A DNA stretch of 64,000 nucleotides from Streptomyces radiopugnans (GCF_900110735.1 NZ_FOET01000001.1:496001-560000); one strand, 5' to 3'. Positions 33,372 through 42,757 are shown, counted from the stretch's first letter. Numbers and translations are program-made. The notes: a model not told the origin generated them from the sequence alone.

Positions 33372-34406
33372 CTAGCGGCCCACGAACTGCGGCCCCTGCG
33401 GCGGCAGGGTGAAGGCCGGGTCGGGCGTGCCGGGCCGGTGGGCCGGGGGCCGGGCCGGCGGAGGTGGCACGTGCGGGTAGCCGTAAGCGGGCTGCGCCGG
33501 GGGGACCCCCGTCGCGGGCTGGGGCGCGTGGGGCTGCGGGTAGCCGTAGCCGTGGCCGGGCCCCGGGGGCGGCCCGGCCGGCACCGGGGCCGTCGGGTGC
33601 GAAGCCGCCGCGGGCTCCGGCTGGGGTTCGGGTCCCGGCTCGGGGCTCGGACCGGGGTGCGGCGGCTGCGGCTCCGGCTCGGGCAGCGGTTCCGGCCCGG
33701 GGGTGGGGCCGGGGACGGGGCGCGGCGGCGGAGGGTTCGGCCCGGGCGGCGGCTCGGGGTGCGGCTGCGGCTCGGGACGGGGCTCGGGCATCGGCTCCGG
33801 CGAGGGGAAGCCCGGCTCCGGGGGCGGCTGCGGGATCGTCTGCTCCGGCTCACCGGGCGCGGCCGACTCGGCCTCCTCCACCGAGATGCCGAAGTCCGTC
33901 GCCAGTCCGACCAGCCCGGTGTCGTAACCCTGCCCCAGCGCGCGGAACTTCCAGCCCTCCCCGCGCCGGTACAGCTCACCGCAGATCAGCGCCGTCTCCG
34001 AACCCGTCTCGGGGCGGATCTCGAAACGGGCGACCGTCTCACCGCCGTCGGCGTCCACCACCAGCAGCACCAGGTCGCGTACGTCGGCGAAGGTGCCGCC
34101 GTCCGCCGACGCGGACAGCATCACCCGGTCCACGGACGGGTCGAGACGGCCGAGGTCCACCTCGACCGAGTCCGTCAGGCCCTCCGGCTCGCGCCTCTTG
34201 GGCAGGTACCGCACCAGCCCGGAGGGGTGCCGCGGCTGGTTGTAGAAGACGAAGTCCTCGTCGGAGCGCACACGTCCGTCCGTGCCCAGCAGCAGCGCGG
34301 AGGCGTCGACGTCGAGGACGCCCGTGCCCGGTGTCCAGCGCAGTACGGCGCGCACGGCCGTCGCGTGGAGCTGGATGTTCGACCCCTTCAGCATCGCGTG
34401 CGTCAT
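33372..34406 (-). CDS. TerD-domain protein with long proline-rich tail
   Basis: 344 residues. Residues 1-180 form a diverged TerD domain ([73 protein letters not shown]). From about 185 to the end the protein is Pro/Glu/Gly-rich ([20 protein letters not shown], then [12 protein letters not shown]), probably disordered and likely to bind SH3/WW-like partners or the cell wall face. It is divergent from the citE-like operon. The tail roughly doubles the usual TerD length. Confidence 0.9.
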   Translation of the reverse strand: MTHAMLKGSNIQLHATAVRAVLRWTPGTGVLDVDASALLLGTDGRVRSDEDFVFYNQPRHPSGLVRYLPKRREPEGLTDSVEVDLGRLDPSVDRVMLSASADGGTFADVRDLVLLVVDADGGETVARFEIRPETGSETALICGELYRRGEGWKFRALGQGYDTGLVGLATDFGISVEEAESAAPGEPEQTIPQPPPEPGFPSPEPMPEPRPEPQPHPEPPPGPNPPPPRPVPGPTPGPEPLPEPEPQPPHPGPSPEPGPEPQPEPAAASHPTAPVPAGPPPGPGHGYGYPQPHAPQPATGVPPAQPAYGYPHVPPPPARPPAHRPGTPDPAFTLPPQGPQFVGR

Positions 34407-34586
34407 AGCGCCATCCTGCCTGTCGCGGCCCGCCGGTACAACGCGGGTGCCTCGGCACCCCGGGTTTATGCGTAAGTAATGCTATGTTCATGCGTTCGAG
34501 TAACTTTTGAGCCACGTGCGTGCTTACGATGATCGGCCGGATCTCGCTCATGAGAGTCATGGCGCCGGTGACGGAACGGGGGTCCT

Positions 34587-35756
34587 GTGCGGCACTTCGG
34601 GCACCTTTCGCCGCAGGTGCGGCGAGAACTGTTCCACAAGGAACCGGCCGAGTTCTCCTCGCAGTCCCCGGCCCGTCTGCTGTCGGTGGCCCTCGGCGCC
34701 ACCCTCTACAGCCCCGCCACCCGCCCCCGGCTCGCCGACGACGTGCTCAAGCAGGCCCGGCGGGGAGTGGTCTCCATGGTGCTCTGCCTGGAGGACTCCA
34801 TCGACGACGCCGAGGTGCCCGGCGCCGAGGAGAACCTGGTCCGGCAGTTCGCCGAGCTGGCCGCCGTCCCCGCCGCCGGTTCCACCGAGCCCCCGCTGCT
34901 GTTCGTCCGCGTCCGCGAGCCCGCGCAGATCACCTCCCTGGTCCGGCGCCTGGGGCCCAGCACCCGCCTGCTGTCCGGTTTCGTGCTGCCCAAGTTCACC
35001 GAGGAGCGCGGCATCCCCTTCCTGGAGGCGCTCACCGCCGCCGAAGCCGACTGCGGGCGGCGGCTGTTCGCCATGCCCGTCCTGGAGTCCCCCGACCTCC
35101 TGCACCTGGAGACGCGGGTGGAGACGCTCACCGGGATAGCCCGCACCGTCGACAAGTACCGCGACCGGGTCCTGGCGCTCCGCCTGGGCGTCACCGACTT
35201 CTGCTCCGCCTACGGACTGCGCCGCAGCCCCGACATGACCGCCTACGACGTGCAGATCGTCGCCTCGGTGATAGCCGACGTGGTCAACGTGCTCGGCCGG
35301 GCCGACGGCACCGGCTTCACCGTCACCGGACCCGTGTGGGAGTACTTCCGGCTCCAGGAGCGGATGTTCAAACCGCAGCTGCGCCAGAGCCCGTTCACCG
35401 GCCGCGCCGAGGAGCTGCGCGCCGCGCTGATCGAGCACGACATGGACGGGCTGCTGCGCGAGATCGACCTGGACCGGGCCAACGGCCTGCAGGGCAAGAC
35501 CTGCATACACCCCTCCCACGTCGCGCCCGTCCACGCCCTGTCGGTGGTCAGCCACGAGGAGTTCAGCGATGCCACGGACATACTGCGCCCCGAGCGCTGC
35601 GGTGGCGGAGTGCTGCGTTCCGCGTACACCAACAAGATGAACGAGGTGAAGCCGCACCGGGCCTGGGCCGAGCGCACCCTGCTGCGGGCCGAGGCCTTCG
35701 GCGTCGCGCGCGAGGGCGTGGGGTTCGTCGAACTGCTGGCGGCTGGGAGCATATGA
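34587..35756 (+). CDS. HpcH/HpaI aldolase / CitE-like lyase of the Ter module
   Basis: A 389-residue TIM-barrel lyase-like protein: LYSPATRPRLADDV, VVSMVLCLEDSIDDAEV, FVLPKFTEERGIPFLEAL, FAMPVLESPDLLHLE, GLQGKTCIHPSHVAPVHA. In Ter-linked operons this enzyme type is thought to act in making a nucleoside-like metabolite; the reaction is unproven. ATGA overlap (35753-35756) couples its translation to the fusion gene that follows. The upstream gap (34407-34586) is AT-rich around 34465-34505 and must carry the divergent promoters. Confidence 0.85.
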   Translation: MRHFGHLSPQVRRELFHKEPAEFSSQSPARLLSVALGATLYSPATRPRLADDVLKQARRGVVSMVLCLEDSIDDAEVPGAEENLVRQFAELAAVPAAGSTEPPLLFVRVREPAQITSLVRRLGPSTRLLSGFVLPKFTEERGIPFLEALTAAEADCGRRLFAMPVLESPDLLHLETRVETLTGIARTVDKYRDRVLALRLGVTDFCSAYGLRRSPDMTAYDVQIVASVIADVVNVLGRADGTGFTVTGPVWEYFRLQERMFKPQLRQSPFTGRAEELRAALIEHDMDGLLREIDLDRANGLQGKTCIHPSHVAPVHALSVVSHEEFSDATDILRPERCGGGVLRSAYTNKMNEVKPHRAWAERTLLRAEAFGVAREGVGFVELLAAGSI

Positions 35757-38356
35757 GCCACACGGACGAGGACGACCACGGCCATGACCGAGGCCAGGGC
35801 GAGGGGTACGGCAGGGTGACGCAGGTGGCGGACGCGAACGGACGCGCGGGCGAACGGGAGGCCGGAGCACCGGGAGGGACGGCTGGACCCGGCACCGGGC
35901 AGCGGCGCGGGCCGAGCGGGCCGTGGCCCGGCGAGTGGGTCGCCCGGCGGCTGGAGGTACGGCTGGAGGCCCCGCCCGGCGAGGAGGACGGACGGCTGCG
36001 CGACCTGCTCGGCCTGGCCCTGCGGCGCAACCCCCGCCGGGCGCACCTGCTGGTCTCCCAGGTGCTGGGCAAGCACGTCCCCCAGCTCCCCGGGATCGTC
36101 CACGGCACCGGCCTGGACCTGGGCAGACGCGTCGGCGAACTGCTGGGCGCGGACGCCGGCCGCGCGGTCGTCCTGGGCTACGCGGAGACCGCCACCGGCC
36201 TCGGCCACAGCGTCGCCGACGGCCTGGGCACCGCCCCCTGCCTCCACTCCACGCGCCGCGCCGTCCCCGGCGTGGAGCCGGTGGGCGGCTTCGAGGAGGA
36301 GCACTCCCACGCCACCTCCCACCTGCTGCTGCCGGAGGACCCGGAGCTGCTGGCCGGAGACGGGCCGCTGGTCCTGGTGGACGACGAGTTCTCCACCGGC
36401 ACCACCGTCCTCAACACCATCACCGCACTGCACCGCGCCTTCCCGCGCGAGCGGTACGTGATCGTGGCGCTGACCGACCTGCGCGGACCGGAGGACCGGG
36501 CCCGGCTGGAGAAGTTCGCCGCCGACCTCGGCGCCCGTATCGACGTGGTGGCCCTGGCCACCGGCACCGTACGCCTGCCCGACGGCGTACTGGAGCGCGG
36601 CGCCGCCCTGGTCGAGGCCCACGACAGCCCGCCGCCGCGGCCCGCGCCCGGATTCGGGCCGGAGCAGGTGCACCGTGTCGACCTGGGCTGGCCGCAGGGC
36701 CTGCCCGACGGCGGGCGGCACGGCTTCACCCCCGCGCACCGCGCCCGGCTGGAGGCCGCGCTGCCGGCGATGGCCGGCCGGATCGCCGCCCACCTCCCCG
36801 AGGGGGCGCGCAGGGTGCTCGTCCTGGGGTGCGAGGAGCTGATGTACGCGCCGCTGCGGCTGGCCGGCGCCCTCACCGGCGCCACCGGTGCCGAGGTCCG
36901 CTACTCCACCACCACCCGCTCGCCCGTCCTGGCGGTCGACGAGCCCGGCTACGCCATCCGCACCCGCCTGGTCTTCCCCGCCCACGACGACCCCGCCGAC
37001 GGCACCCCCGGCCGGCCGGGCGACCGCTACGCCTACAACATCGCGGGCCAGGGCTTCGACGCCGTGGTCGCCGTCGTGGACTCCGCCGCCGACACCCCCG
37101 CCCTCCACGCCCCCGACGGCCTGCTGGCCCACCTCGCCGCCCACACCGGCCGGGTGCTGCTCGCGGTCGTCCCCTCCCACCGGCCGCTGCCCGCGCCACT
37201 GCGCGGCCCGGACTTCTCCTCCTACGCACCCGAGGACGTCGGCTGGCTGCTCCAGGACCTCTCCGACGTCACCCTGGAGGCGCCCACCGAGGAGCGCGAG
37301 GAGGCCATCCAGTCCGGCGGCGCGCACTACGCCGAGTCGCTGCCGGTGGAGTACCAGCCCAGCCGGGAGTACCAGCGGCTGTTCCACCAGGCGCTGGAGG
37401 CGTCCGCGGACCGGATCGCCCGCGCCGTCGGCGCCGTCACCGACACCCTGCTCACCGAGCGGGGCGGCCTCGGCGGCGCGGGAGACCGGGGCGGCCGTGA
37501 GGGCGGCATCGTACTGGCCTCCCTCGCGCGCGCCGGCACGCCCGTCGGGGTGCTGATGCGCCGCTGGGCCCGGCACGTGCACGGCCTGGACGTACCCCAC
37601 TACGCCGTCTCCATCGTCCGCGGCCGCGGCATCGACACCACCGCCCTGCGCTGGCTCGCCGCCCACCACGACCCGGCCGACGTGGTCTTCGTCGACGGCT
37701 GGACGGGCAAGGGCGCCATCACCCGCGAACTCGCCGACGCCCTGCGCCCCTTCCCCGGCTTCAGCCCCGAACTCGCCGTCCTGGCCGACCCCGGCGGCTG
37801 CGTGCGCACCTACGGCACCCGCGAGGACTTCCTCATCCCCTCCGCCTGCCTCAACTCCACCGTCTCCGGGCTCGTCTCGCGCACCGTGCTCCGGGCCGAC
37901 CTCGTCGGACCCGACGACTTCCACGGGGCCAAGTACTACCGCGAACTGGCCGGAGCGGACGTCTCCGGCCTCTTCCTGGACACCGTCGCCAGCCGCTTCG
38001 ACGCCGTACGCGCCGACGTGGCCGCGGACGTGGCGGAACTGCTCGCCGCCGACCGCGCCCCCACCTGGGACGGCTGGAGGGCGGTGGAGCGCATCAGCGA
38101 GGAGTACGGCATCGGGGACGTCAACCTCGTCAAGCCCGGCGTCGGCGAGACCACCCGGGTGCTGCTGCGCCGCGTCCCCTGGCGCGTACTGGCCCGGCGC
38201 GGCGCGGGCGCCGACCTGGACCACATCCGGCTGCTGGCCGAGCAGCGCGGCGTACCCGTCGAGGAGACCGACGACCTGCCCTACTCCTGCGTCGGCCTCA
38301 TCCACCCCCGCTATACGCGCGGCGCCACCGGCGCCGACGGGAAGGCCGCCCGATGA
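35753..38356 (+). CDS. Phosphoribosyltransferase-TRSP-StiP-PELOTA fusion of the Ter module
   Basis: An 867-residue fusion. After a disordered acidic start (1-60), residues about 65-250 are a PRTase with PRPP loop VLVDDEFSTGTT at 207-218. About 255-480 is TRSP-like (VHRVDLGWPQGLPDGGRHGF, GCEELMYAPLRLA, YAYNIAGQGFDAVVAVVD). About 485-740 matches StiP/PRTase_1 (FSSYAPEDVGWLLQDLSDVT, LASLARAGTPVGVLMRR, HYAVSIVRGRGID, VDGWTGKGAIT). The end (DDLPYSCVGLIHP, about 800-860) is PELOTA-like, suggesting RNA binding. Elsewhere these domains are often separate genes. Likely role: building a nucleoside-like compound, possibly acting on RNA. It overlaps both neighbours by ATGA. Confidence 0.85.
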   Translation: MSHTDEDDHGHDRGQGEGYGRVTQVADANGRAGEREAGAPGGTAGPGTGQRRGPSGPWPGEWVARRLEVRLEAPPGEEDGRLRDLLGLALRRNPRRAHLLVSQVLGKHVPQLPGIVHGTGLDLGRRVGELLGADAGRAVVLGYAETATGLGHSVADGLGTAPCLHSTRRAVPGVEPVGGFEEEHSHATSHLLLPEDPELLAGDGPLVLVDDEFSTGTTVLNTITALHRAFPRERYVIVALTDLRGPEDRARLEKFAADLGARIDVVALATGTVRLPDGVLERGAALVEAHDSPPPRPAPGFGPEQVHRVDLGWPQGLPDGGRHGFTPAHRARLEAALPAMAGRIAAHLPEGARRVLVLGCEELMYAPLRLAGALTGATGAEVRYSTTTRSPVLAVDEPGYAIRTRLVFPAHDDPADGTPGRPGDRYAYNIAGQGFDAVVAVVDSAADTPALHAPDGLLAHLAAHTGRVLLAVVPSHRPLPAPLRGPDFSSYAPEDVGWLLQDLSDVTLEAPTEEREEAIQSGGAHYAESLPVEYQPSREYQRLFHQALEASADRIARAVGAVTDTLLTERGGLGGAGDRGGREGGIVLASLARAGTPVGVLMRRWARHVHGLDVPHYAVSIVRGRGIDTTALRWLAAHHDPADVVFVDGWTGKGAITRELADALRPFPGFSPELAVLADPGGCVRTYGTREDFLIPSACLNSTVSGLVSRTVLRADLVGPDDFHGAKYYRELAGADVSGLFLDTVASRFDAVRADVAADVAELLAADRAPTWDGWRAVERISEEYGIGDVNLVKPGVGETTRVLLRRVPWRVLARRGAGADLDHIRLLAEQRGVPVEETDDLPYSCVGLIHPRYTRGATGADGKAAR

Positions 38357-39249
38357 GCCGCCCGACGAGCCACCCGGCGGCCGTCGCCGCGACCGGGCCC
38401 GCACCCGCGGCCCCGGAGCGGCGCACGGCCCCGGAGCGGCGCACGGCCCTGGTCGCCAGCGACCTGGACCGCACCCTCATCTACTCCGCCGCCGCCCTCG
38501 GCCTGACCATGCCCGACGCCCGGGCCCCGCGCCTGCTGTGCGTGGAGGTCTACCGGTCCAGGCCGCTGTCGTACGTCACCGAGACCGCCGCCGCCCTGCT
38601 GGCCGAACTCGCCGCCCGGTCCGTCTTCGTCCCCACCACCACCCGCACCCGCGAGCAGTACGGGCGCATCCGGCTGCCGGGCCCGCCCCCGCGCTACGCG
38701 ATCTGCGCCAACGGCGGCCACCTGATGGTGGACGGCGAGTCCGACCCCGGCTGGCACGCCCGGGTACGGCGCGCCCTGGACACCGACTGCGCGCCGCTCA
38801 CGGAGGTGCGCGCCCGCATGGTGGGAGCCGCCGACCCCGGCTGGCTGCTCAAGGAACGCGTCGCCGAGGACCTGTTCGCCTACCTCGTCGTCGACCGCGA
38901 GAAGCTGCCCGACACCTGGGTGAAGGAACTGGCCGACTGGGCCGGGCCGCGCGGCTGGACGGTCTCCCTCCAGGGCCGCAAGCTCTACGCCGTGCCGCGC
39001 CCGCTCACCAAGAGCGCCGCCGTCGCCGAGGTCGCCCGGCGCACCGGCGCCGGGCACGTCCTGGCCGCCGGCGACTCCCTCCTCGACGCCGACCTGCTGC
39101 TTGCCGCCGACACCGGCTGGCGGCCCGGCCACGGGGAACTGGCCGACCTGGGCTGGACCGCCCCGCACATCACCGCCCTGCCCGAGCGCGGAGTCGCGGC
39201 AGGGGAGCGCGTACTGCGGGAGTTCCTCGCGCACACCGGGCCGGCCTGA
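38353..39249 (+). CDS. HAD-family phosphatase of the Ter module
   Basis: A 298-residue protein. HAD motif I is LVASDLDRTLIYS (nucleophile Asp and acid Asp); motif II Thr lies in VFVPTTTRTREQYG; the Lys is probably in RPLTKSAAVAEVA; motif IV is LAAGDSLLDADLLLAAD. A short tandem repeat (PERRTA twice) sits in the disordered N-terminus at about bases 38410-38445. It probably dephosphorylates the product of the preceding enzymes. It is the third gene of the coupled operon (ATGA at 38353). Confidence 0.88.
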   Translation: MSRPTSHPAAVAATGPAPAAPERRTAPERRTALVASDLDRTLIYSAAALGLTMPDARAPRLLCVEVYRSRPLSYVTETAAALLAELAARSVFVPTTTRTREQYGRIRLPGPPPRYAICANGGHLMVDGESDPGWHARVRRALDTDCAPLTEVRARMVGAADPGWLLKERVAEDLFAYLVVDREKLPDTWVKELADWAGPRGWTVSLQGRKLYAVPRPLTKSAAVAEVARRTGAGHVLAAGDSLLDADLLLAADTGWRPGHGELADLGWTAPHITALPERGVAAGERVLREFLAHTGPA

Positions 39250-39263
39250 GCGAGGATGCGGGC

Positions 39264-39935
39264 ATGACGTCACCGGCATCCCGCGACAAGCGCCCCCTCC
39301 AGACCGCCGAGCTGTACAGGTACGTGCTCGACCACAACCCGCCGCTCGACCCCGTCCTGCGCGACCTGGTGGAGACCACGCACGCCCGCTTCCCCGACCG
39401 GGCCGGGCTGCAGTCGGCCCAGGAGCAGGGCCCGATGCTGGCCTTCCTGGTGCGGCTGATCGGCGCCCGCCGCGTCGTGGAGGTCGGCACCTTCACCGGC
39501 TTCTCCGCCCTCGCCATGGCCCAGGCCCTGCCCGAGGACGGCACGCTCATCGCCTGCGACATCTCGGAGGAGTGGACGGACCTCGGACGCGAGGCATGGG
39601 CCAGGGCAGGGGTGGCCGACCGCATCGACCTGCGCCTGGCCCCCGCCCTGGACACGCTGCGCGCCCTGCCCGCCGAGGAGGGGATCGACCTGGCCTACCT
39701 CGACGCGGACAAGGAGAACTACATCGCCTACTGGGAGGAACTGGTGCCGCGGATGCGGCCGGGCGGACTGATCGTCGCGGACAACGTGCTCTTCCACGGC
39801 GAGGTCACCGACCCGGAGGCCACCGGTGCCGCCGCCGCGATCCGGGCCTTCAACGACCATGTCCTCGCAGACGACCGGATGGAGTCGATCATGCTGACGG
39901 TCGCCGACGGCGTGACCGTCGCGCGCAGGCTGTAG
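39264..39935 (+). CDS. SAM-dependent O-methyltransferase (class I, caffeoyl-CoA type)
   Basis: A 223-residue Rossmann methyltransferase: SAM motif I VVEVGTFTGFSALAMAQALP, post-I acidic residue in LIACDISEEW, and metal-binding region LAYLDADKENYIAYWEELVP with VADNVLFHGEV. This is the Mg2+-dependent catechol/caffeoyl-CoA O-methyltransferase layout. It begins 15 bases after the HAD gene and may be the fourth gene of that operon, either modifying the Ter metabolite or being an independent detoxifying enzyme. Confidence 0.9.
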   Translation: MTSPASRDKRPLQTAELYRYVLDHNPPLDPVLRDLVETTHARFPDRAGLQSAQEQGPMLAFLVRLIGARRVVEVGTFTGFSALAMAQALPEDGTLIACDISEEWTDLGREAWARAGVADRIDLRLAPALDTLRALPAEEGIDLAYLDADKENYIAYWEELVPRMRPGGLIVADNVLFHGEVTDPEATGAAAAIRAFNDHVLADDRMESIMLTVADGVTVARRL

Positions 39936-39983
39936 CCCGCGCGCGGGCCGCATCCGCCGGCCTTCTCCACCGGCCGCCTCACG

Positions 39984-40211
39984 TCAGCCGCAGCAGCCGC
40001 CCCCGCAGCACCCTCCGCCCCCGCCGCCGCCCGCGCTCGGCGCCGGGGCGGAGGACCGGGCGGCGGCGCCGCCCACGGCGACGGTGGACAGCAGCTTCAC
40101 CGTGTCGTCGTGGCCCTCCGGGCAACTGGCGGGCGCACCGGACTCGGCCATCGGTCGGTTCACTTCGAACGTGGTGCCGCAGGCGCGGCAGCGGAACTCG
40201 TATCGGGGCAT
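39984..40211 (-). CDS. FmdB-type zinc-ribbon protein
   Basis: A 75-residue protein: MPRYEFRCRACGTTFEVNRP gives the first CxxC; CPEGHDD gives the second pair (Cys and possibly His). It ends in a Gly/Cys tail (GGGGCCGGGCCG) that may bind metal. This is the FmdB regulatory-protein family, a small zinc ribbon of unclear function. No ribosome site is present; AGGATA at 40218-40223 (TATCCT on the coding strand) lies 6 bases before the ATG, so the transcript is probably leaderless. Confidence 0.85.
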   Translation of the reverse strand: MPRYEFRCRACGTTFEVNRPMAESGAPASCPEGHDDTVKLLSTVAVGGAAARSSAPAPSAGGGGGGGCCGGGCCG

Positions 40212-40329
40212 ACGAGCAGGATAAGCGGCCGTCCGGCGATGCGGAGAGCCTGTGGACAGCGGCCGCGGCACCACGGCGGGACCGGGTCGCGCGCCACCGG
40301 GCCGTCCACGACCGCGCACGCCGCGCGGC

Positions 40330-41598
40330 TCAGCCGCCCGCCGCCCGCTCCTCGCGTATCCGGCGCACCACGTCCGCCACCGTCTCGCGGATGGCGTCCA
40401 GCTCCGTCACGAAGCCCCACCAGTCCGGATGCCGCCCGGACAGCCCCGCCACGGCCCGCTCCAGCCGGGCCACCGCGCCGTCCAGCGGGCCCGCGTGCCG
40501 GGGATCGGGGTGGCTGCGCCCGGCCATCGCCAGCCGCTGGGCGTCCCGGATGGCGAAGCGCGTCCGCTCCACCTCGCCACTGTGGTCGAAGGAGACCTCG
40601 TTCAGCCGCCGCAGGCGCTCACCGGCCGCCGAGACCGCCTCGTCGGCGTCGTTCAGCAGTGCCCGCACCGTCGACAGCCGGGCGGTGGCGTCCGCCCACC
40701 GCTGCTCCTGCCGGGCGGTACGCGCCTCGGCCAGCTTCTCCTCCGCCTGCCGCACCGCGCCCGCCACCTGCTCCGGCACGTTCTGCAGGTCCTCCCAGCA
40801 CGCGACGGTGAACCGACGCCGCAGCTCGCTCAGCACCGGCCCGACGTTCTCCGCCCGGTGCCGCAGCGCCTCGGCGCGGGTGCGCAGGGAGGAGAGCCGC
40901 CGGTCGGTCTCGGCCGCCCGCTCCGGCAGCAGCTCGACCTCCCTGCGCACCCCCTCCGCCTCCCGCAGCACGCGCTCGGCCCGCTGGAGGGTGTCCCGCA
41001 CTCCGTGGCGCGCGGCGCCCTCGTTGAGTCTGGTCAGCTCGGGGGAGAGGGCGGCCAGCCGGGCCGCCGCCTCGTCGGCCCGCAGCCCGGCGGCGCGTAC
41101 GGCGTCCAGTGCCTTCGTCGCGCCCAGCAGCGCCTGCCGGGCCCGCTCCACCGCCGGGGCCAGCCGGGCGAGCTGCGTCTCGGCCTTCTCCAGCAGCGGA
41201 CCGAGCCCCTGCCCGAACCGCTCCAGGTCCGCGCGGGTGCGCTCCAGGTCCTCCCGCGTCCTGTCCAGGGCCCGGCGGGCGCGGGAGGCGGCGTCGCCGT
41301 CCAGGTCGTCGCGCTCCAGGTCGTGGGCGTCCACGGTGGCGATGTACTCGTGGCTGACCTGGTCGATCCGCCGCCCGAACTCCGCGAACTCCTCGACGGC
41401 CCGGCGCGCGGCCGGGGAGTCGTCGACGGCCGCGAGGGTCTCGATGGAGATCCGCAGATCCCGCTGGGCGGTGTCCAGTTCGTAGAACGCGGTGGCCGCC
41501 GCGTCCTTCGCGGCCTGGGCCTCGGCGCGCCGGCTCTCGGCGCGCCCGCCGCCTCCCCAGCCCCAGCGGCGTGCGCCGCCGCCGTTCATCGCCGCCAC
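40330..41598 (-). CDS. Coiled-coil protein
   Basis: A 422-residue soluble protein dominated by heptad-like Ala/Glu/Arg/Leu helices from about residue 15 to 380 (RRALDRTREDLERTRADLER, AETDRRLSSLRTRAEALRHR). The N-terminus is Gly/Trp-rich (NGGGARRWGWGGGG). GTG 41598 follows GGGGAGAGG; ATG 41589 is an alternative. No enzymatic motif is seen. A cytoskeletal or scaffold role is possible, but nothing specific is recognised. It is transcribed away from the FmdB gene's promoter region, same strand. Confidence 0.75.
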   Translation of the reverse strand: MAAMNGGGARRWGWGGGGRAESRRAEAQAAKDAAATAFYELDTAQRDLRISIETLAAVDDSPAARRAVEEFAEFGRRIDQVSHEYIATVDAHDLERDDLDGDAASRARRALDRTREDLERTRADLERFGQGLGPLLEKAETQLARLAPAVERARQALLGATKALDAVRAAGLRADEAAARLAALSPELTRLNEGAARHGVRDTLQRAERVLREAEGVRREVELLPERAAETDRRLSSLRTRAEALRHRAENVGPVLSELRRRFTVACWEDLQNVPEQVAGAVRQAEEKLAEARTARQEQRWADATARLSTVRALLNDADEAVSAAGERLRRLNEVSFDHSGEVERTRFAIRDAQRLAMAGRSHPDPRHAGPLDGAVARLERAVAGLSGRHPDWWGFVTELDAIRETVADVVRRIREERAAGG

Positions 41599-41690
41599 GT
41601 GTGTCCTCTCCCCGTACGCCCTCGCCGGCCCGGCTGCCATTCTCCCACCCGGCCCGGGGGAACACACGAGAGGCGATCGGGGCGGTCACC

Positions 41691-42473
41691 TCACGGCCGG
41701 TCCCGCCGGCTCGCGGGGCGCACGGTCACATCGCCGCCCGCGGCGCGGGCGGTGATGGCGGGATCACCCGCGCCGCCCCGCGGGACCTCCACCCGGGTCC
41801 CGCCGTTGTCGGCCTCGGCGTCCACGCGGTACGCGGCGCGGGGCACCTCGACGGTGACCGAACCGTTGCGGCCGCGGGCCTCCACCCGCTCCGGCACCCG
41901 CACCAGGGCCAGCCTCAGCCCGCCGTCGTCCGCCTCGGCGGTCACCTCGCGGGAGCCGATCCCGGTGGCCTCGACGGAGCCGTTGTCGCCGCTGAGCTCC
42001 AGAGGCCCGGTGGCGTCGCGGACCCTTATCCCTCCGTTGTCGGCGGAGACCGCGAGCGCCTTACGGAACCCGCGCGCGGTGACGTCCCCGTTGCGGCCCT
42101 CGACCCGCACCGCGAGCCGGTGCGGCACCTCCACCCGGTGCCGGATGTCACAGCTCGCGAGCCCGGAGCAGGCGGGCCCCAGCGAGAGCGTCCCGCCCTC
42201 CATCGACCACCGCGCCCCGGTGCTGCCGCCGTAGGCGACCCCGTCGAACCACCGGGTCACCCGTACGTCGGCCCGGTCCGCCGCCACCACCTCCACGGGG
42301 GAGTCCTCGACCTCGACCACCAGCGCCTCCACCTCCTTCCCGACCTCGAAGGCCCGGTGCTCGGGCGGCACGTCACCGGCGTCCACGCACCCGGCCACCC
42401 CGGCGGTGGCGGCGACCGCGAGGACGACGGCGACCAGGGCGCGTACGGTGCTGCGGCGGGTCTCGGTGGCCAT
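41691..42473 (-). CDS. DUF4097-like lipoprotein
   Basis: A 260-residue protein from ATG 42473. The signal peptide (VRALVAVVLAVAATAGVAGC) ends in a good lipobox, giving a lipid-anchored extracellular protein. The mature part is a repeating beta structure: repeats of the form VEARGRNGSVTVEVPRA, VSADNGGIRVRDATGPLE, SGDNGSVEATGIG, typical of DUF4097 beta-solenoids. Two Cys (GPACSGLASCDI) probably form a disulfide. The function is unknown; such proteins are often envelope-associated. Confidence 0.82.
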   Translation of the reverse strand: MATETRRSTVRALVAVVLAVAATAGVAGCVDAGDVPPEHRAFEVGKEVEALVVEVEDSPVEVVAADRADVRVTRWFDGVAYGGSTGARWSMEGGTLSLGPACSGLASCDIRHRVEVPHRLAVRVEGRNGDVTARGFRKALAVSADNGGIRVRDATGPLELSGDNGSVEATGIGSREVTAEADDGGLRLALVRVPERVEARGRNGSVTVEVPRAAYRVDAEADNGGTRVEVPRGGAGDPAITARAAGGDVTVRPASRRDRP

Positions 42474-42602
42474 GGACGGTCTCCGTATCCGTTCGGCGGG
42501 GCTGCTCGGCGGCGCCCTGCCGACGCTATGGACTCCCGCCCGCCGAGGGCATCCGGCACCCCACCGGACCCGGGGTGGGGACAGCCCCCGCCTCCCGCGT
42601 TT

Positions 42603-42631
42603 GTGGCACACACGGCGCGGCACGGTACGCT
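42603..42631 (+). promoter_or_regulatory. Likely tRNA-Val promoter
   Basis: GTGGCA (42603-42608) and TACGCT (42626-42631) are 17 bp apart; the -10 ends 13 bases before the mature tRNA. Confidence 0.45.
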
Positions 42632-42644
42632 GTGGGCTCACCCC

Positions 42645-42719
42645 GGGCGCATAGCTCAGCGGTAGAGCGCTGCCCTTACAAGGCAGATGTCGGCGGTTCG
42701 AACCCGTCTGCGCCCACCA
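42645..42719 (+). tRNA. tRNA-Val (anticodon UAC)
   Basis: The cloverleaf is read directly: acceptor GGGCGCA with TGCGCCC, D-stem GCTC/GAGC, anticodon stem CTGCC/GGCAG around CTTACAA (anticodon TAC), T-arm with TTCGAAC, then A and an encoded CCA. From the anticodon loop to the 3' end it is part of the 46-bp att repeat, so the 3' half is supplied by the integrated element and function is kept. Confidence 0.95.
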
Positions 42720-42720
42720 G
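42675..42720 (+). repeat. attL, 46-bp core repeat
   Basis: Identical to 55180-55225 over 46 bp, starting in the anticodon loop (CTTACAAGG) and ending at CCACCAG. The first mismatches are at 42674/55179 and 42721/55226. Confidence 0.95.
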
Positions 42721-42723
42721 CAC

Positions 42724-42757
42724 AAAGCCCCCCGGCCGAACGAGGCCGGGGGGCTTT
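42724..42757 (+). terminator. Element-borne terminator behind the rebuilt tRNA
   Basis: AAAGCCCCCCGGCC (42724-42737) pairs with GGCCGGGGGGCTTT (42744-42757) around a 6-base loop. It lies inside the element, so it replaces the host terminator now at 55233. Confidence 0.85.

Noticed and set aside
40330..41598. SMC/Rad50-like ATPase
   Set aside because: It has coiled coils but no Walker A, Walker B or hinge sequence.
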